Positions 51,020 through 61,400 of a DNA stretch of 64,000 nt are shown here, one piece after another. The DNA is from Pyropia yezoensis (lineage: Eukaryota; Rhodophyta; Bangiophyceae; Bangiales; Bangiaceae), in assembly GCA_009829735.1 (NCBI GenBank), contig CM020620.1, positions 9,254,545 through 9,318,544 on the forward strand. Direction: 5' to 3'. The notes under the pieces are model-generated. The model did not search any database. It was given only the letters and a program-made list of their open reading frames with translations, and was not told the origin of the DNA. The first letter of the stretch is position 1. Each line of letters starts with the position of its first letter. The translations under genes and the position numbers were made by a program.

Positions 51020-52687
51020 AGGACATGATCGGCGTCGTGGGACACGCGTTCTCGCAGGGGTTGGCCTGCGTGGGAGGCCGCCGAAAGCTTCCATGAGGGG
51101 CCCTCCCGACCAATGGCCAGCCACATGGGCCGTCACGTGGCGGTGTCCGTTGCTAATCAGCGGCCAAGGGTCATGGTACGCGCGTGGCCCGTTCCTCGCA
51201 CTGCACCCCGCCGTGCATTGCACGCTAGGACGAACCACGCACCGCGGCGCGAGATGCTGGCGCGCGCATAGCGGAACTCGGGGCGGTCCAATATGCGCGG
51301 CGGGTTGTGGGCGCACCCTGCTTCAGCGGCCAGGTGGAGGCCGCCGTGACCATCAATTCAGCTTGGCCACGGGTGTCGCACGGTGGCGGCGCCAACGTCT
51401 CTGCCGCGGCTGTCGCTGCGGGAGGCAGTATTTGTAAGAGTGTTTCCACGGGTCCCGACCATCTCGTATACCATCTTGCCGCAATATATATTTTAAACGC
51501 AACGTGGGCGCCTCTGACTGGCTGAGAACAAGCGCTCTTCAGAACCATAAAGGAGTTGTTGTGGGACGGGGGCTACATGGTCTTCATGGACTACAGCATA
51601 CCTGACACACGACCGAGGGGTCTCTCGGACAGCGATTCGGATGTGGTTACGGAATTCCTGTGTTCGCTGAATGTATTGTCCGAGTTCGCACGCGTTCATA
51701 CAATACGCGATAACATGCACTAGCCCCCCTGCTGGACTGCCCGGGACGTGGAAAGACCGTCCGAATGGTTCCTCGTATCGGCAAAGTAGCGAGACACGCA
51801 GCGCAAAGAGAGTCATTGTGGAAAAATGTTCCCCTCCTTTGGCAGGAATGGGGATGCATTGGGCATGGAAGACGAAATAGGGTGCCACGTACACGAGTAA
51901 TTTGAGGCATAAACGCGTGCCATATGCGACATTCACGCGTCTACATGCGCAAGTATGACGGTTTCGCATATTTTTGTGGTCGTTGCGTGATGACAGCCAA
52001 TGATCTTGCTATGTTCGTCGCACTTCTTGGGACGGACGACCGGTCACAGCAACGCATGCCAAATGACTGTCTCCCGTCGGGGCGGGCCGACTCGAGTCGG
52101 CCTTGTCTCTGTGGCTCTCAGTCGTTCTGGGATGTCCGGCGGGACTGTCAACCGCGCGCGCGTCGTTTCCCTGCGTCGCGTACACCCGGACGCCGCCTTG
52201 GCGGTGCGGCCCGCGCCTCCGACGGCGCGCTTCCAGTGGATGTCGCCCAAGTTTTTGTTTCTCGAATTCTTCCAGAGCGCCCTTCCCCGGCCCTCGGCGG
52301 CCCCTCCGGCGCGGCCTCCCGCGGTATTCGGCCTCGAATTTTTCCCGCGTGTGCTTCTACGCCTCCCTTGTGCCCTTCCTCCCACCCCGCTCCCCGCGTC
52401 GCACCCCCCCCGACCCCCCCCGCCCCCCCCTCGTGCTCTTCCGCCCCCCCTCGCCCCTTCCGGCCCAATTGCGTTCCCCATTGGTTTGTCACACAGCCAC
52501 CACACGTGCGCCCCCAACGGCACTCCCCGACCCCTTCGAGGGAGGAAACTGCGTGTCGAGGCTCAGCGCGCACCAAATCAAAGGGACATCCCCCCCTGCC
52601 AGCACAAGTTCCCCAGGTGTGTGGACAGCAGCTCCTCTCTCGGTCGGTGTCGGCCGTCCCGCGCGAGGCTGGGACCAGTGACGCCCC

Positions 52688-52689
<2 letters not shown>

Positions 52690-52720
<31 letters not shown>
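52690..52720. repeat. C31 homopolymer
   Basis: 31 consecutive C, the longest homopolymer of the window apart from the gap. It is followed by TTTGACTG. Confidence 0.9.
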
Positions 52721-53479
52721 TTTGACTGTTCTGGCCCTGGCCCCTCCCTGTGCTATCACCTGCTATCACCTGCCAGCACCCCCCGTCGTGCCAGCAAGGG
52801 TGCTTGTGGGGCCGCCACGCGGGGTCCGCCGCGATCCCCCCCCCCCCCCCAACTATCCCCGCGTGGCCCAGCGTGGCGCCTCCACAGACACCATGACCAT
52901 GATGGTCTTGGCAAATTTTGGGGCGCCTCGTGGTTGCCCTCTCCTTTGGCGGGCCCACTACCAAGTGGCCGCCTCTAGCCCCCCCAGGTGGCTCACCCCA
53001 GAGCGGGCCCCCCCGAGACGGGCCTCCACAATGCTTTGCGGCTGCCTGACGGCCGCGGGCTCCTCCCCCCCTCGCCGCCCCGTACATCGCAAGGATGGCC
53101 CGCGGCCGCTCGACGGCCGCGGGTCTCTCCCGTCATGGGTGATGTTCCCTCTGACGCTCTGCGGCCGCGCTGTCGCCGCGGGTCGTCGCCGACCCCGCAC
53201 CCCTGCCGATCGGCCCCCGTCCGTGCGTAGACGGGTCTTCTTCGGAACACAGGTCGCCGCCCTTCCCCCCTTGCCCCCCCTCCTTGGCGGGTCCGGCACG
53301 GCCAGGGGTCGTCGCGCCTCCCCCCCCACACCCTATGTTGCGCCCCCCCCCACCCTGTTTTTTCGGCCCCAGAGGATCGTCGCCGCCGCGCTTGGGAGAC
53401 ACCCCCCCCCGGTGCCAGGGGCGTCTCGGAAGTGCTTGTGACGGCGGAGGGGGAGCGTCACCCCGCCTGGGTTGTCTCC

Positions 53480-53835
53480 CGGCCGCACGGTTGATGCGGC
53501 TGGTCCTTCAGGCGGCCACATTGTCTACGTGGCTGGCCGCCATCCCCCTTGTCGGGCCGCATGGGCAGAGGCGCCTTGCCCGGATTTTTTGGTGGTGGCT
53601 TCCCCCCTCTGGGGGAGTGTCACGCTCGTGGGCGACGGTCGCCCCCCCCTTGGCGGCCGCGTGGCGGCCGCGGGCTGGGCCCCCCCCCCCGTTGGCCGTC
53701 CCCACGCTGTTTGCCGCGGCGCTGCGGGAGTGTCGCCCCGCCTGGTTCTCCTCGCGGCCGCACGGTTGATGCGGCTGGTCCCCCAGGGCGGCCACATTGT
53801 TCACGTGGCTGGCCGCCATCCCCCGTTGTGTTGTC
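53480..53835. repeat. Degenerate 275-bp direct duplication
   Basis: A 70-base core containing CACGGTTGATGCGGCTGGTC and GTGGCTGGCCGCCATCCCCC occurs at 53486 and again at 53761 with a few changes. The sequence between the cores contains further weaker copies of GGCGGCCGCG motifs, so this is a decayed tandem array. Confidence 0.7.
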
Positions 53836-53994
53836 CTCACCGGTGGAGGCGCATCCCCGTGGTGCTCTTGGTGTCCCCCCCGCTGTTTGCGGCCGCGCCG
53901 GAGGGGGCGGCTTCCTCCCCCCCGGCAAGTGTCGCGGCCGCAAGGATTTCGCAGCTGGTGTCGTGACGGGCACGTCGGGGGGGGGGTGGTGGAG

Positions 53995-54107
53995 AGGCGT
54001 TTGCTGTTGGTGGGGGGAGGGGGGCGTTTGCTGCTGCCGGGGAGCGCTTGCTGCTGTTGGGGGGCACTTGCTGCTGCTGGCGGGGGGGGGAGCGTTTGCT
54101 ACTGGCG
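53995..54107. repeat. Degenerate 27-30-bp repeat with GCGTTTGCTGCTG core
   Basis: Four to five units of (A/G)GCG(T/C)TTGCT(A/G)(C/T)TG followed by G-rich spacers. Confidence 0.65.
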
Positions 54108-54410
54108 GGGCGGGGGGGTCGGATATCACTATCGGCCCCGTCGCGGTGTATCCAGCCCCGCGTGTGGTGGCCATGAACGGCTGGCACGACGGGGCACGCG
54201 TTTGCATACTTCAAGCTGTTTGCGCGCGCGGTTGTGGGCGTGATTGCGGGCCGCTAGTCGGCCCCCGCGACACCCCTTTCCCCTTTCTGTTGGGCTGCCT
54301 GTCCTCTCCCGTACCGCCTTTTCCCTCGAGCGACCGCAATGTGCGTCAGCCACGCCAACCGGGGCGGGGATCAGCGCCGTTCTGGGGCGAGTTGGGGTGG
54401 ACGAGGCGCT

Positions 54411-54436
54411 GGGGGGGGGGGGGGGGGGGGGGGGGG
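54411..54436. repeat. G26 homopolymer
   Basis: 26 consecutive G. It blocks any safe reading-frame link between the DNA to its left and the Cys-rich frame to its right. Confidence 0.9.
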
Positions 54437-55392
54437 CGGCCGCCACCGGGAGGCGGGCCGCCCCCACGGAAGATAAGCAAGGACCAGCGGCGTCGCGGCT
54501 GTCGGCGGCTTTGTGCACGTTGTCGGCGTGCCCAAATCACGGGGCCCGAGTTTGCTTTGTGCCACTGGACGTGCGGCTGCCCGTGGGCGGCTCGGCCTCC
54601 GCCAGGAGAGCCAGTGAACCGGTGGTGGGGGTGCGTGACGGAGCCGACGAGAACGCAACGGCGCCGAGGCTTTCGGCGGCTGTGCTGGCAGTGTCGCCTG
54701 GCGGTCCGCGCGGGGCCACAGCACGGTCTGTGCCGCTGGACCTGCCGCTGTCCTTGGGCAGCACAGCCGCAGCCGCAGAACCTGGACTGGGAGCGGCCGC
54801 CAAGCCCACGTCGGTGGACGGAGCCGCCGCGTTGCGGTGGCCCGGCCGGGGCGGCCGGCTACGCCGGACACGACCAGCGGCCGCCGAGCCCGCGTGGGTG
54901 GGCGGGGCCGAGCCGGGGCAACGACCAAGCCAAGCGGCGGCCGCTGAGCCCGCCTGGGTGGGGGGGGCCAAGCGGGGGCAACGACCAACCCCAGCCGCGG
55001 CCGCCGAGCCCGCGCGTGCGGGCGGGGCCGAGCCGGGGCAACGACCAAGCCCAGCGGCGGCCGCTATGCCCGCGCGGGTGGGGGCGGGGGCCAAGCGGGG
55101 GCAACGACCAAGTCCAGCCGCGGCCGCCGAGCCCGCGTGGGTGGGCGGGGCCAAGCGGGGGCAACGACCAAGTCCAGCCGCGGCCGCCGAGCCCGCGCGG
55201 GTGGGCGGGGCCGAGCCGGGGCAACGACCGAGCCCAGCGGCGGCAGCTGAGCCCGCGCGGGTGGGGGGGGCCAAGCGGGGGCAACGACCAAGTCCAGGCG
55301 CGGCCGCCGAGCCCGCGTGGGTGGGCGAGGCCAAGCGGGGGCAACGACCAAGTCCAGCCGCGGCCGCCGAGCCCGCGTGGGTGGGGGGGGCC
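54437..55392 (+). CDS. Fragment with two Cys-rich modules and 20-residue repeats
   Basis: A plus-strand frame whose start is not fixed because of the G26 run. It encodes two copies of a Cys module about 58 residues apart: RRRGCRRLCARC...CHWTCGCPWAA and RRRGFRRLCWQC...CRWTCRCPWAA. The spacing C-x2-C-x11-12-C-x3-C-x-C-P suggests metal binding or disulfides. A Pro/Arg linker and about eight 20-residue repeats of the form RPPSPRGWAGPSGGNDQ follow, encoded by the 60-bp minisatellite. The frame ends where the family 3 LTR begins, so the gene's 3' end was displaced by that insertion. The module is not a family I know. Other frames are also open across the minisatellite, so the repeat part alone proves nothing. 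Confidence 0.4.
54868..55392. repeat. 60-bp minisatellite, about 8.7 units
   Basis: GCAACGACC recurs at 54918, 54978, 55038, 55101, 55161, 55221, 55281 and 55341, a period of 60 with one 63-base unit. Each unit carries GCGGCCGC and GGGTGGGCGGGGCC. The array stops abruptly within a unit at 55392, where the family 3 LTR begins. Confidence 0.92.
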
Positions 55393-55964
55393 TGTGGTAT
55401 AAAACTCGATCCTCTCAGACACGTGTCAATATCCCTCGGGGGAAGGGGACAGGTAACATAGAAAGGGGAACTACGAGAATGGTATGCCTGTTGCCTCACG
55501 TGCCTGCTCGCAGGGCAAACAGATACGCACGGTAGTGCACACGGGGAAGAGGAAAGCAAACGCGCAGTTGTCTTTTTCCCTGAGGGCGCAGGCCAAGGGC
55601 GCCTCGCTGTCCCTCTTAACGTGCATCTGGGGGAGCCTCGGCACGTTGGCCAGGTGGCCCCCCCACAACCCCGAGTGGCCCCGACCCGAGTCTAACCTCG
55701 TCAGGTCGGGGGCCACTATCACTACTAATTCTATTTCCACTCACTAAACTCACACTCAAATTCTCTCAAATCAAGTCCCTCACAAGTATGCAAAAACTCA
55801 TCAGAAATCCCTCTCTCACGTGTGGATAGCGTAGTCCACCGCATCCCAGTGCCGGGCACGGGCCACGGCCGCCAACCATCAGCACACGGCGGGCGTGTAC
55901 TGGCACCTGGTGCCCTCTGGTTGCAGTCCCGGGTCGGCGCCAAGTCGGGGCCAGGGATGCTACA
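55393..55964 (-). repeat. Putative 3' LTR of family 3 (572 bp)
   Basis: The left edge is fixed by the sudden end of the minisatellite and begins TGTGGTATAAAAC. The right edge is proposed at GATGCTACA, where a purine tract on the element strand (AGGGAGGGAGC, 55967-55977) follows, as a polypurine tract should. The ends TGTGGTA and TGCTACA are a partial inverted repeat. The partner LTR lies outside the window. Confidence 0.5.
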
Positions 55965-56149
55965 TAGCTCCCTCCCTAGTCCGGCACGTCCTCGGGCCGA
56001 ACCAGGTGCCACCGTGCACAGCCTCGAGCACGTCCACACCGGTGCCGAGGTCGAGCGTCTTCACCCCGGTTACGACCACCTGCTCCGATTCTGCCCCCCC
56101 CCCTTCCTCCTTCACCTTGGCCCTCTCGTTCCCCCGGAGTCTGGACGTC

Positions 56150-58267
56150 ATGTCCAGTTCCGAGATCCAAGCTGGGCCCGTGGTTCCGGCGGCGAGTGTT
56201 GCGGAGGAGAACTCGGGTAGTCGCGCCCCTCTCCTGCCTCCGGTTCCTCGGGTGTCCGTGTCGGCGCCGGTTGCCACGGCGGGGACGGATCGGGCTCCCC
56301 CGGCTTCCGCGATGCACCCGGTCGAGACCCCCCCGGTGGGTCTCCCGGAGATGCTTCTTGGACAGGATCCTCTGGCGGCCCGGCGTTACTCCACGGTGGT
56401 CGGCAACGCCGGCGCGGCTCAGTGCCAGCAGGATTGCCTGGACCTCTGGCGCAAGGAACTCCAGCGCGGGGTCTTGACCGAGATGGACAAGGCTCGTCTT
56501 CATACGGCGGACCAGATGCGCCTGGCACAAGACCGCTCCCAGAGCTTCTCGGGTTCCTCTTGGGTTGCTCGGCTGGAGGATCTCCCCTTCGCGCTGGTGC
56601 TGGATCTACCCTTGACCGAGCGTCGCGTGTCCGCGTCCGTTCTCCCGTGGCCAGAGGAGGAAGGGTACGCCCACCGGGCACTCAAGGTCTGGGACGAGGC
56701 GCTCAAGGGGTGGGGGAGCCTGAACTGCGATCCCCGTCCGAGTATGGTCGCTCTGGAGCCGCCCTTCCTGACCCGGAAATACTCCAAGTTGTCGCCTGCA
56801 CGGGAGCAGGGTGAGCGACGCGGGCGTCAGCGTGACTTCCTCGTGAGCTGCAACCACCAGGAGTTCTGGAAGCTGGACAAGGCTAACCGGGCGGCCTACT
56901 ACCCCAAGGTCATCCCGCAGCAGCAGGAAGTCGAGATCCCGGTCGGGTTTGCTCCTTCCAGCATCCCCTTCACCTGGTACTTCTTGGACGCCTTGACTCA
57001 GGCGTCGATCAAGGGCTTCTTCCACTCGATCCCGTACATGATGTACACGTCCGAGATGACAGTCTTGGCGGCCAACCACTGGCTTCACGAGGTCTTGGTG
57101 TCCAACCGGCTTTGGTTTCTCCCCGACCTCCTGATGGTCTGGATTGTCGACAAGTTGACCGTCGACTTCCTGTGCAGCCAGGACGAGGAGTACAAGGGGC
57201 TCTTCCAGGCGATGATTGACTTCCGGCGTCTGGTGCCGGTGCATGACCGGAACTTCTTGAAAGCGATTGCCGACCAGAACCGCCCGCGTCGGGATGGCTC
57301 CGGTTGGGCGCAGGTGGTCTACCAGTCTTCTCCGGCCAAGGTGCAGCTCGCGACACCGCTTCCGGCGTGGCCGCAGCTAGGCAGCTTTCCTGCTCCGGTC
57401 GCCCTCGATCTTCTGCCAGCTGGGCCATCGGTGCAAGAGTCGGGATGGGCCGCGGCGGTCGGTCAGGCGTCTGCGGCGGCTCCGCTTCCTCCTGTTGCCC
57501 CTGTCGCCCCGGTGGCCTCGTCTGAACCGTCGCCGGCGCGTTCGCGCCCTGTTCCGGCTGTGCCGGTACTTCAAGCTCCTCCGGCACCGCGCTTGTCCGC
57601 AGCGAGTCTGGGGGTGGCCGTGCGGTCGCCGACTACTCCGGCTGCTCTGCCTCGGACGCCTTCTTCCAACGCCGGCGGCGCTGTGCCTCCGCTGGAGTTG
57701 GGTACTCCGGTTTCTGGGGCCGTTGTGGACCGTCCGGTAGTGTCATCCTCGGGGCGGTTCGAGAATCCGGCGCCGACCCTGCGCCTTACCCGCTTCCGGG
57801 TGCCTGACTGGTACCTGAACCAAGGTGGTCCGACATGCGACCAGTACGACGTCGGTGTGATTGAAGACCAGCTGGGTCGTCTTCCGGTGCAGGTTGAAGG
57901 CGTTGGGTCCTCCCTGGTGCTGGGCACTTACGCCAGCGTCTTGAACGACGTGGTCGACCGGGTGTTTGCTGGCGCGGACAGCGGCCAGATGTCGAACAGC
58001 CCGGTGGTTGGCGAACTTCTGGCGACTTTGACGAGGCATGGCTTGGCCCAGCGGTGGTCAGAGACCTTCACTGGCTTCCAGGGGCGCCGACGGGCATATC
58101 TGGATGAGCGGGAGCCCCCGGCAACTACCGGTACTACTCCGATGGCGTCATACCGGGATGCACCGCGTCCACCGCACTACGTCATCCCGTCTTCCTCCGG
58201 ATCCCGTCGTGCCGCGGAGGCAGCGCTGGAGGACACTCCCGCGGCTCAGCGTCCGCGCCGGGAGTAG
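56150..58267 (+). CDS. Antisense ORF protein of family 3 gypsy element, novel
   Basis: 705 codons from the ATG at 56150 (MSSSEIQAGPVVPAASVAEE), opposite to gag-pol. The frame is open further upstream into the LTR. After a Pro/Val-rich N terminus, a well-mixed region of about 450 residues follows. It contains DFLVSCNHQEF, YYPKVIPQQQEVEIPVGF near residue 250 and a Leu-rich stretch with LWFLPDLLMVWI, in the same order as in families 1 and 2. A Pro/Ala/Val-rich linker leads to a second folded-looking part (GGPTCDQYDVGVIEDQLGRL, then LNDVVDRVFAGADSG and HGLAQRWSETFTGFQGRRR). The C terminus is charged (AQRPRRE). There is no signal peptide, membrane segment or known motif. The stop is 146 bases from the pol stop; the genes converge. 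Confidence 0.8.
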   Translation: MSSSEIQAGPVVPAASVAEENSGSRAPLLPPVPRVSVSAPVATAGTDRAPPASAMHPVETPPVGLPEMLLGQDPLAARRYSTVVGNAGAAQCQQDCLDLWRKELQRGVLTEMDKARLHTADQMRLAQDRSQSFSGSSWVARLEDLPFALVLDLPLTERRVSASVLPWPEEEGYAHRALKVWDEALKGWGSLNCDPRPSMVALEPPFLTRKYSKLSPAREQGERRGRQRDFLVSCNHQEFWKLDKANRAAYYPKVIPQQQEVEIPVGFAPSSIPFTWYFLDALTQASIKGFFHSIPYMMYTSEMTVLAANHWLHEVLVSNRLWFLPDLLMVWIVDKLTVDFLCSQDEEYKGLFQAMIDFRRLVPVHDRNFLKAIADQNRPRRDGSGWAQVVYQSSPAKVQLATPLPAWPQLGSFPAPVALDLLPAGPSVQESGWAAAVGQASAAAPLPPVAPVAPVASSEPSPARSRPVPAVPVLQAPPAPRLSAASLGVAVRSPTTPAALPRTPSSNAGGAVPPLELGTPVSGAVVDRPVVSSSGRFENPAPTLRLTRFRVPDWYLNQGGPTCDQYDVGVIEDQLGRLPVQVEGVGSSLVLGTYASVLNDVVDRVFAGADSGQMSNSPVVGELLATLTRHGLAQRWSETFTGFQGRRRAYLDEREPPATTGTTPMASYRDAPRPPHYVIPSSSGSRRAAEAALEDTPAAQRPRRE

Positions 58268-58413
58268 TAGTTGGAGGCAAGGAGGGTGAGGGTCTTGGGA
58301 GAAGCGAGGAGGGAAGAGGCGGAGAGAAGGGTCGCTCGAGCGGGTGCTTTGTTTTCCTTGATTGTTCCATGCTTGCATTGCGTGTTTTCCTTGATATACC
58401 CGTTCCCTTCTTC
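58268..58413. other. Spacer between convergent antisense ORF and pol
   Basis: 146 bases, purine-rich then pyrimidine-rich on the plus strand (58,270-58,335 and 58,350-58,410). It must carry the 3' ends of the antisense messenger, and pol reads into it. The corresponding spacer of family 1 is 111 bases. Confidence 0.5.
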
Positions 58414-61400
58414 TCAATCCTCTTGTTCCGCATCCGTTGCGAGTGAGCTCGTCTTATCCCAAGGGTCTTGTTCGGTCCCATCCTCTTGGTCCTCCTCCGA
58501 GTCCGACTCCAGAATCTTGCCGGCTCTGGCCACTGGAGTGCCCTCAATCCTGTTCCGTCGCGTGTAGGCACAGACATCCGCGATGGGTAGCCGGTTTGAG
58601 GGTTCCCAGGTATCATCTGCCGGGTTAAAACCGAACCAGCGTACTCGCAGGTACAAGCGCCCATCTCTCCAGGCGTGGTCGACAAACTTGACGTAGACAT
58701 ATTCCCGGCCTTCTTCTTGGGATAGCCAGGGTACTGCGGCCCGCTTGCGCCGGGTTAAGTCCCGCTTGCTTGGCGGTGGAGCTCGGGTGACATGGTCGCT
58801 GCTCACCCGGTACGGGGAACCATCCACGTCTAGAAGGAAGGTCCAGCCATCCGTATTCAGGATCTCATATGGTCCATCCGTCTTCGAGTCCAGCTTCCCC
58901 CGGGTCTTGCTATGGTTGTCCACAAAAGCCCAGTCGCCACCACCCAGTTCCTTGTTCTTTTCCCGGACACCATTGTCATAGTCCCGCTTGTATCGCTCCT
59001 GGGTCTTTGAGATTGACTCCTTGACTCTTGGGAGCAGGAGCTTCAGTTGTTCCAGGAACTCATCCTTTGCCTTGGGACCTGACTTCAGTGCAGGCTGGAG
59101 ACCATCTGGTATTCTTTCCAGGGAGAAGTTGGTCAGCCGCCTTGGGGTGACAAAGTCGAGTGGAGCGACTCCCGTTGTCCGGTGAACTCGGGAGTTGTAG
59201 GCTAGGGTGAGGACAGCCAGGAGCTCGTCCCAGTCTTCTTGGTGCTCCTCCACGTAGTGCCGTAACATGTCCACTAGGGTCCGGTTGAATCGTTCCACCT
59301 GGCCGTTCGTTTGCGGGTGGTACGTCGTGGTGTACAAGTTCTTGATGCCCATCAGGTCACAGACTCCTTGGAAGAACAGGGATGCAAACTGGGGACCGTT
59401 GTCGGTTAAGACGGAGTCTGGGGGGCCGTAGGCAGCTATCCAGTACTCGCAGAAGGCTGACGTGATATCCAGAGCCGTGATGGTCCTCAGCGGGATTGCT
59501 CGAGTGAACTTGGAGAACCGGTCACAAATGATGAGCAGGTATATGTTGCCACTGGATGTTTCAGGTAGGGGCCCTAGGATGTCCATGCTTAAGCTTGCAA
59601 AGGGCTCCGCCGCAGGGAATAGGCGTAGCTTAGAAGTCTTCTTCCTCTGGGACAACCGGTTCCTTGCACAAGAAACACAAGCCTCTAGATACTTGTGGAC
59701 GTCACTTGCCATGGTTTCTCAGTAGTAGTGTCGTCTCATGGAAGCATACATCCGATTGATACCAGGATGTCCGGCCTGGGGAGACGAGTGCTCCAGGCGT
59801 AGGATGTCAGCCCGTAGACTCCGGGGTACGTAGACTTGAGTTGCCCCATCGAAGGGTGACACCCGTACCAGAAGTCCGTCTGTAGACTCGGAGAAGCGAC
59901 TGCTCCGGTTCAGGTCCATTTGGTGGCGAAGCTCCAAGCATTGAGGGTCCGTCAACTGTGCCTCCAGCATCCGGTGAATGGTTACCGGTTGATGAGCTTC
60001 AGGTGTCTCATACAGGGGAGCATGCCAGCCACGTCCGACATTCGGGAGGATGAAGCAAGGTATTTCCTCCGGGATAGGACCGGTATCGGCTGCAGGAGTC
60101 TCCAGCCGGGACATGGTGTCGGCGCAGTGGTGCTCCCTCCCTGCTCTGGTGCACACCTTGTCCTTGAACTCCGAAAGGCGTAGGCGCCACCGAGCGACCC
60201 TTCCTTGGCTGCTGTCCATGCATAGCAGCCACCTTAGACTGGCGTGGTCCGTCCGGATGAGGAACTCTTGTCCTTCAAGATATGGCCGTAACAGGAAGCA
60301 AGCCCAGACGACTGCCAAGCACTCGCGCTCCGTCGTGGAATAATTCTTCTCGGCTGGAGTCAGAACGCGGCTGTAGTAGCCTATCGGGAGGAAGTGCCCA
60401 TCGGGTTGTTGCTGGAGTAGAGAGCACCCCACCTGGACGCCACAGGCATCAGTCTCCAGAACAAACTGGCCCTCCCGCTTGGGTAACGCCAGTACTGGAG
60501 TGGTGGTCAGGCGCTTCTTGAGCTCCACGAAGGCCGCGGTCTGCTTCTCGTCGAACGCCGGGAGTTGTGCGGGAAGCTTCTTGCTGGTAAGCTTGGTCAA
60601 TGGCCGGGCAATCAGAGCATAGTCCCGTACGAACCGGCGGTAGACGTTGCACATACCCAGGAAGCTCTTGAGATCCGTCTGGGTCTTAGGTTGCCGTGCA
60701 TGCCGGAGGGCCTTGATGTTCTTCTCATTGACTCGGAGCTCCCCCGGACTCAGCACGTGCCCCAGGTACTCCACCTGAGTCTCAAACAGGTGGCACTTCT
60801 CGGCCTTGAGGGTGACTTTAGCCTTGGATAGGAGGGCCAGGACCTCCCGAAGGTGTTCCAGGTGTTCCACCGGGGTCTTGGAGAAAACAATAATATCGTC
60901 CAGGTAGACCAAACATGTTCTCCACCTTAGCCCCGACAGGATGATGTCAATGGCTCTCTGAAAGGTTGCCGGAGCATTGGTGAGACCAAAAGGGAGACGC
61001 TTGCACCGGAATAGTCCCAGGTGGCACGTGAAGGTAGTCTTGTCCTTGTCCTCGTCAGCCAGAGGGATCTGCCAGTAACCGGCATTACAAGCCAGCGTTG
61101 AGAAGAGGTTGGCATCACCGAGGAAGTCGAGGCAATCGTCCATCCGGGGTATCGGGTATACATCCTTGACTGTCATCTCGTTCAGGCGCCGGTAGTCAAC
61201 GCAGAAACAGAAGTGACCGCCAGGTTTCGGGACGACTACCACCGGGAAAGCCCACTCGCCATCCGACGGCTCGATAACATCCATCTTGAGCATCTTGTTA
61301 ACCTGCTTCTCAATCTCATCCCGGCGATGAGGTCCAGCCCGATATGGTTGCATGTGCACTGGCTTGGCATCTGGCTTGAGTTGAATCCGGTGTAGGGTGG

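Larger units (their letters stand above)
50841..53548. other. Gene-poor stretch, repeats only
   Basis: No supported gene. 51,480-52,060 is comparatively AT-rich (ATATATATTTTAAAC near 51,485) and contains no long frame. 52,060-53,540 is C-rich with Pro/Arg chance frames, including one of 505 codons that begins at GTG and is low complexity. It holds a 29-bp direct repeat (50962-51019) and a C31 run (52690-52720). Confidence 0.5.

Noticed and set aside
51924-53441. 505-codon open frame on the plus strand
   Set aside because: It begins at GTG, is Pro/Arg low complexity, and runs through C31 and other homopolymers. Other frames on both strands are equally open, so GC richness explains it.
54868-55392. 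Possible CRISPR-like array
   Set aside because: The 60-bp units are contiguous and similar along their whole length with no unique spacers. It is a minisatellite in a eukaryote.
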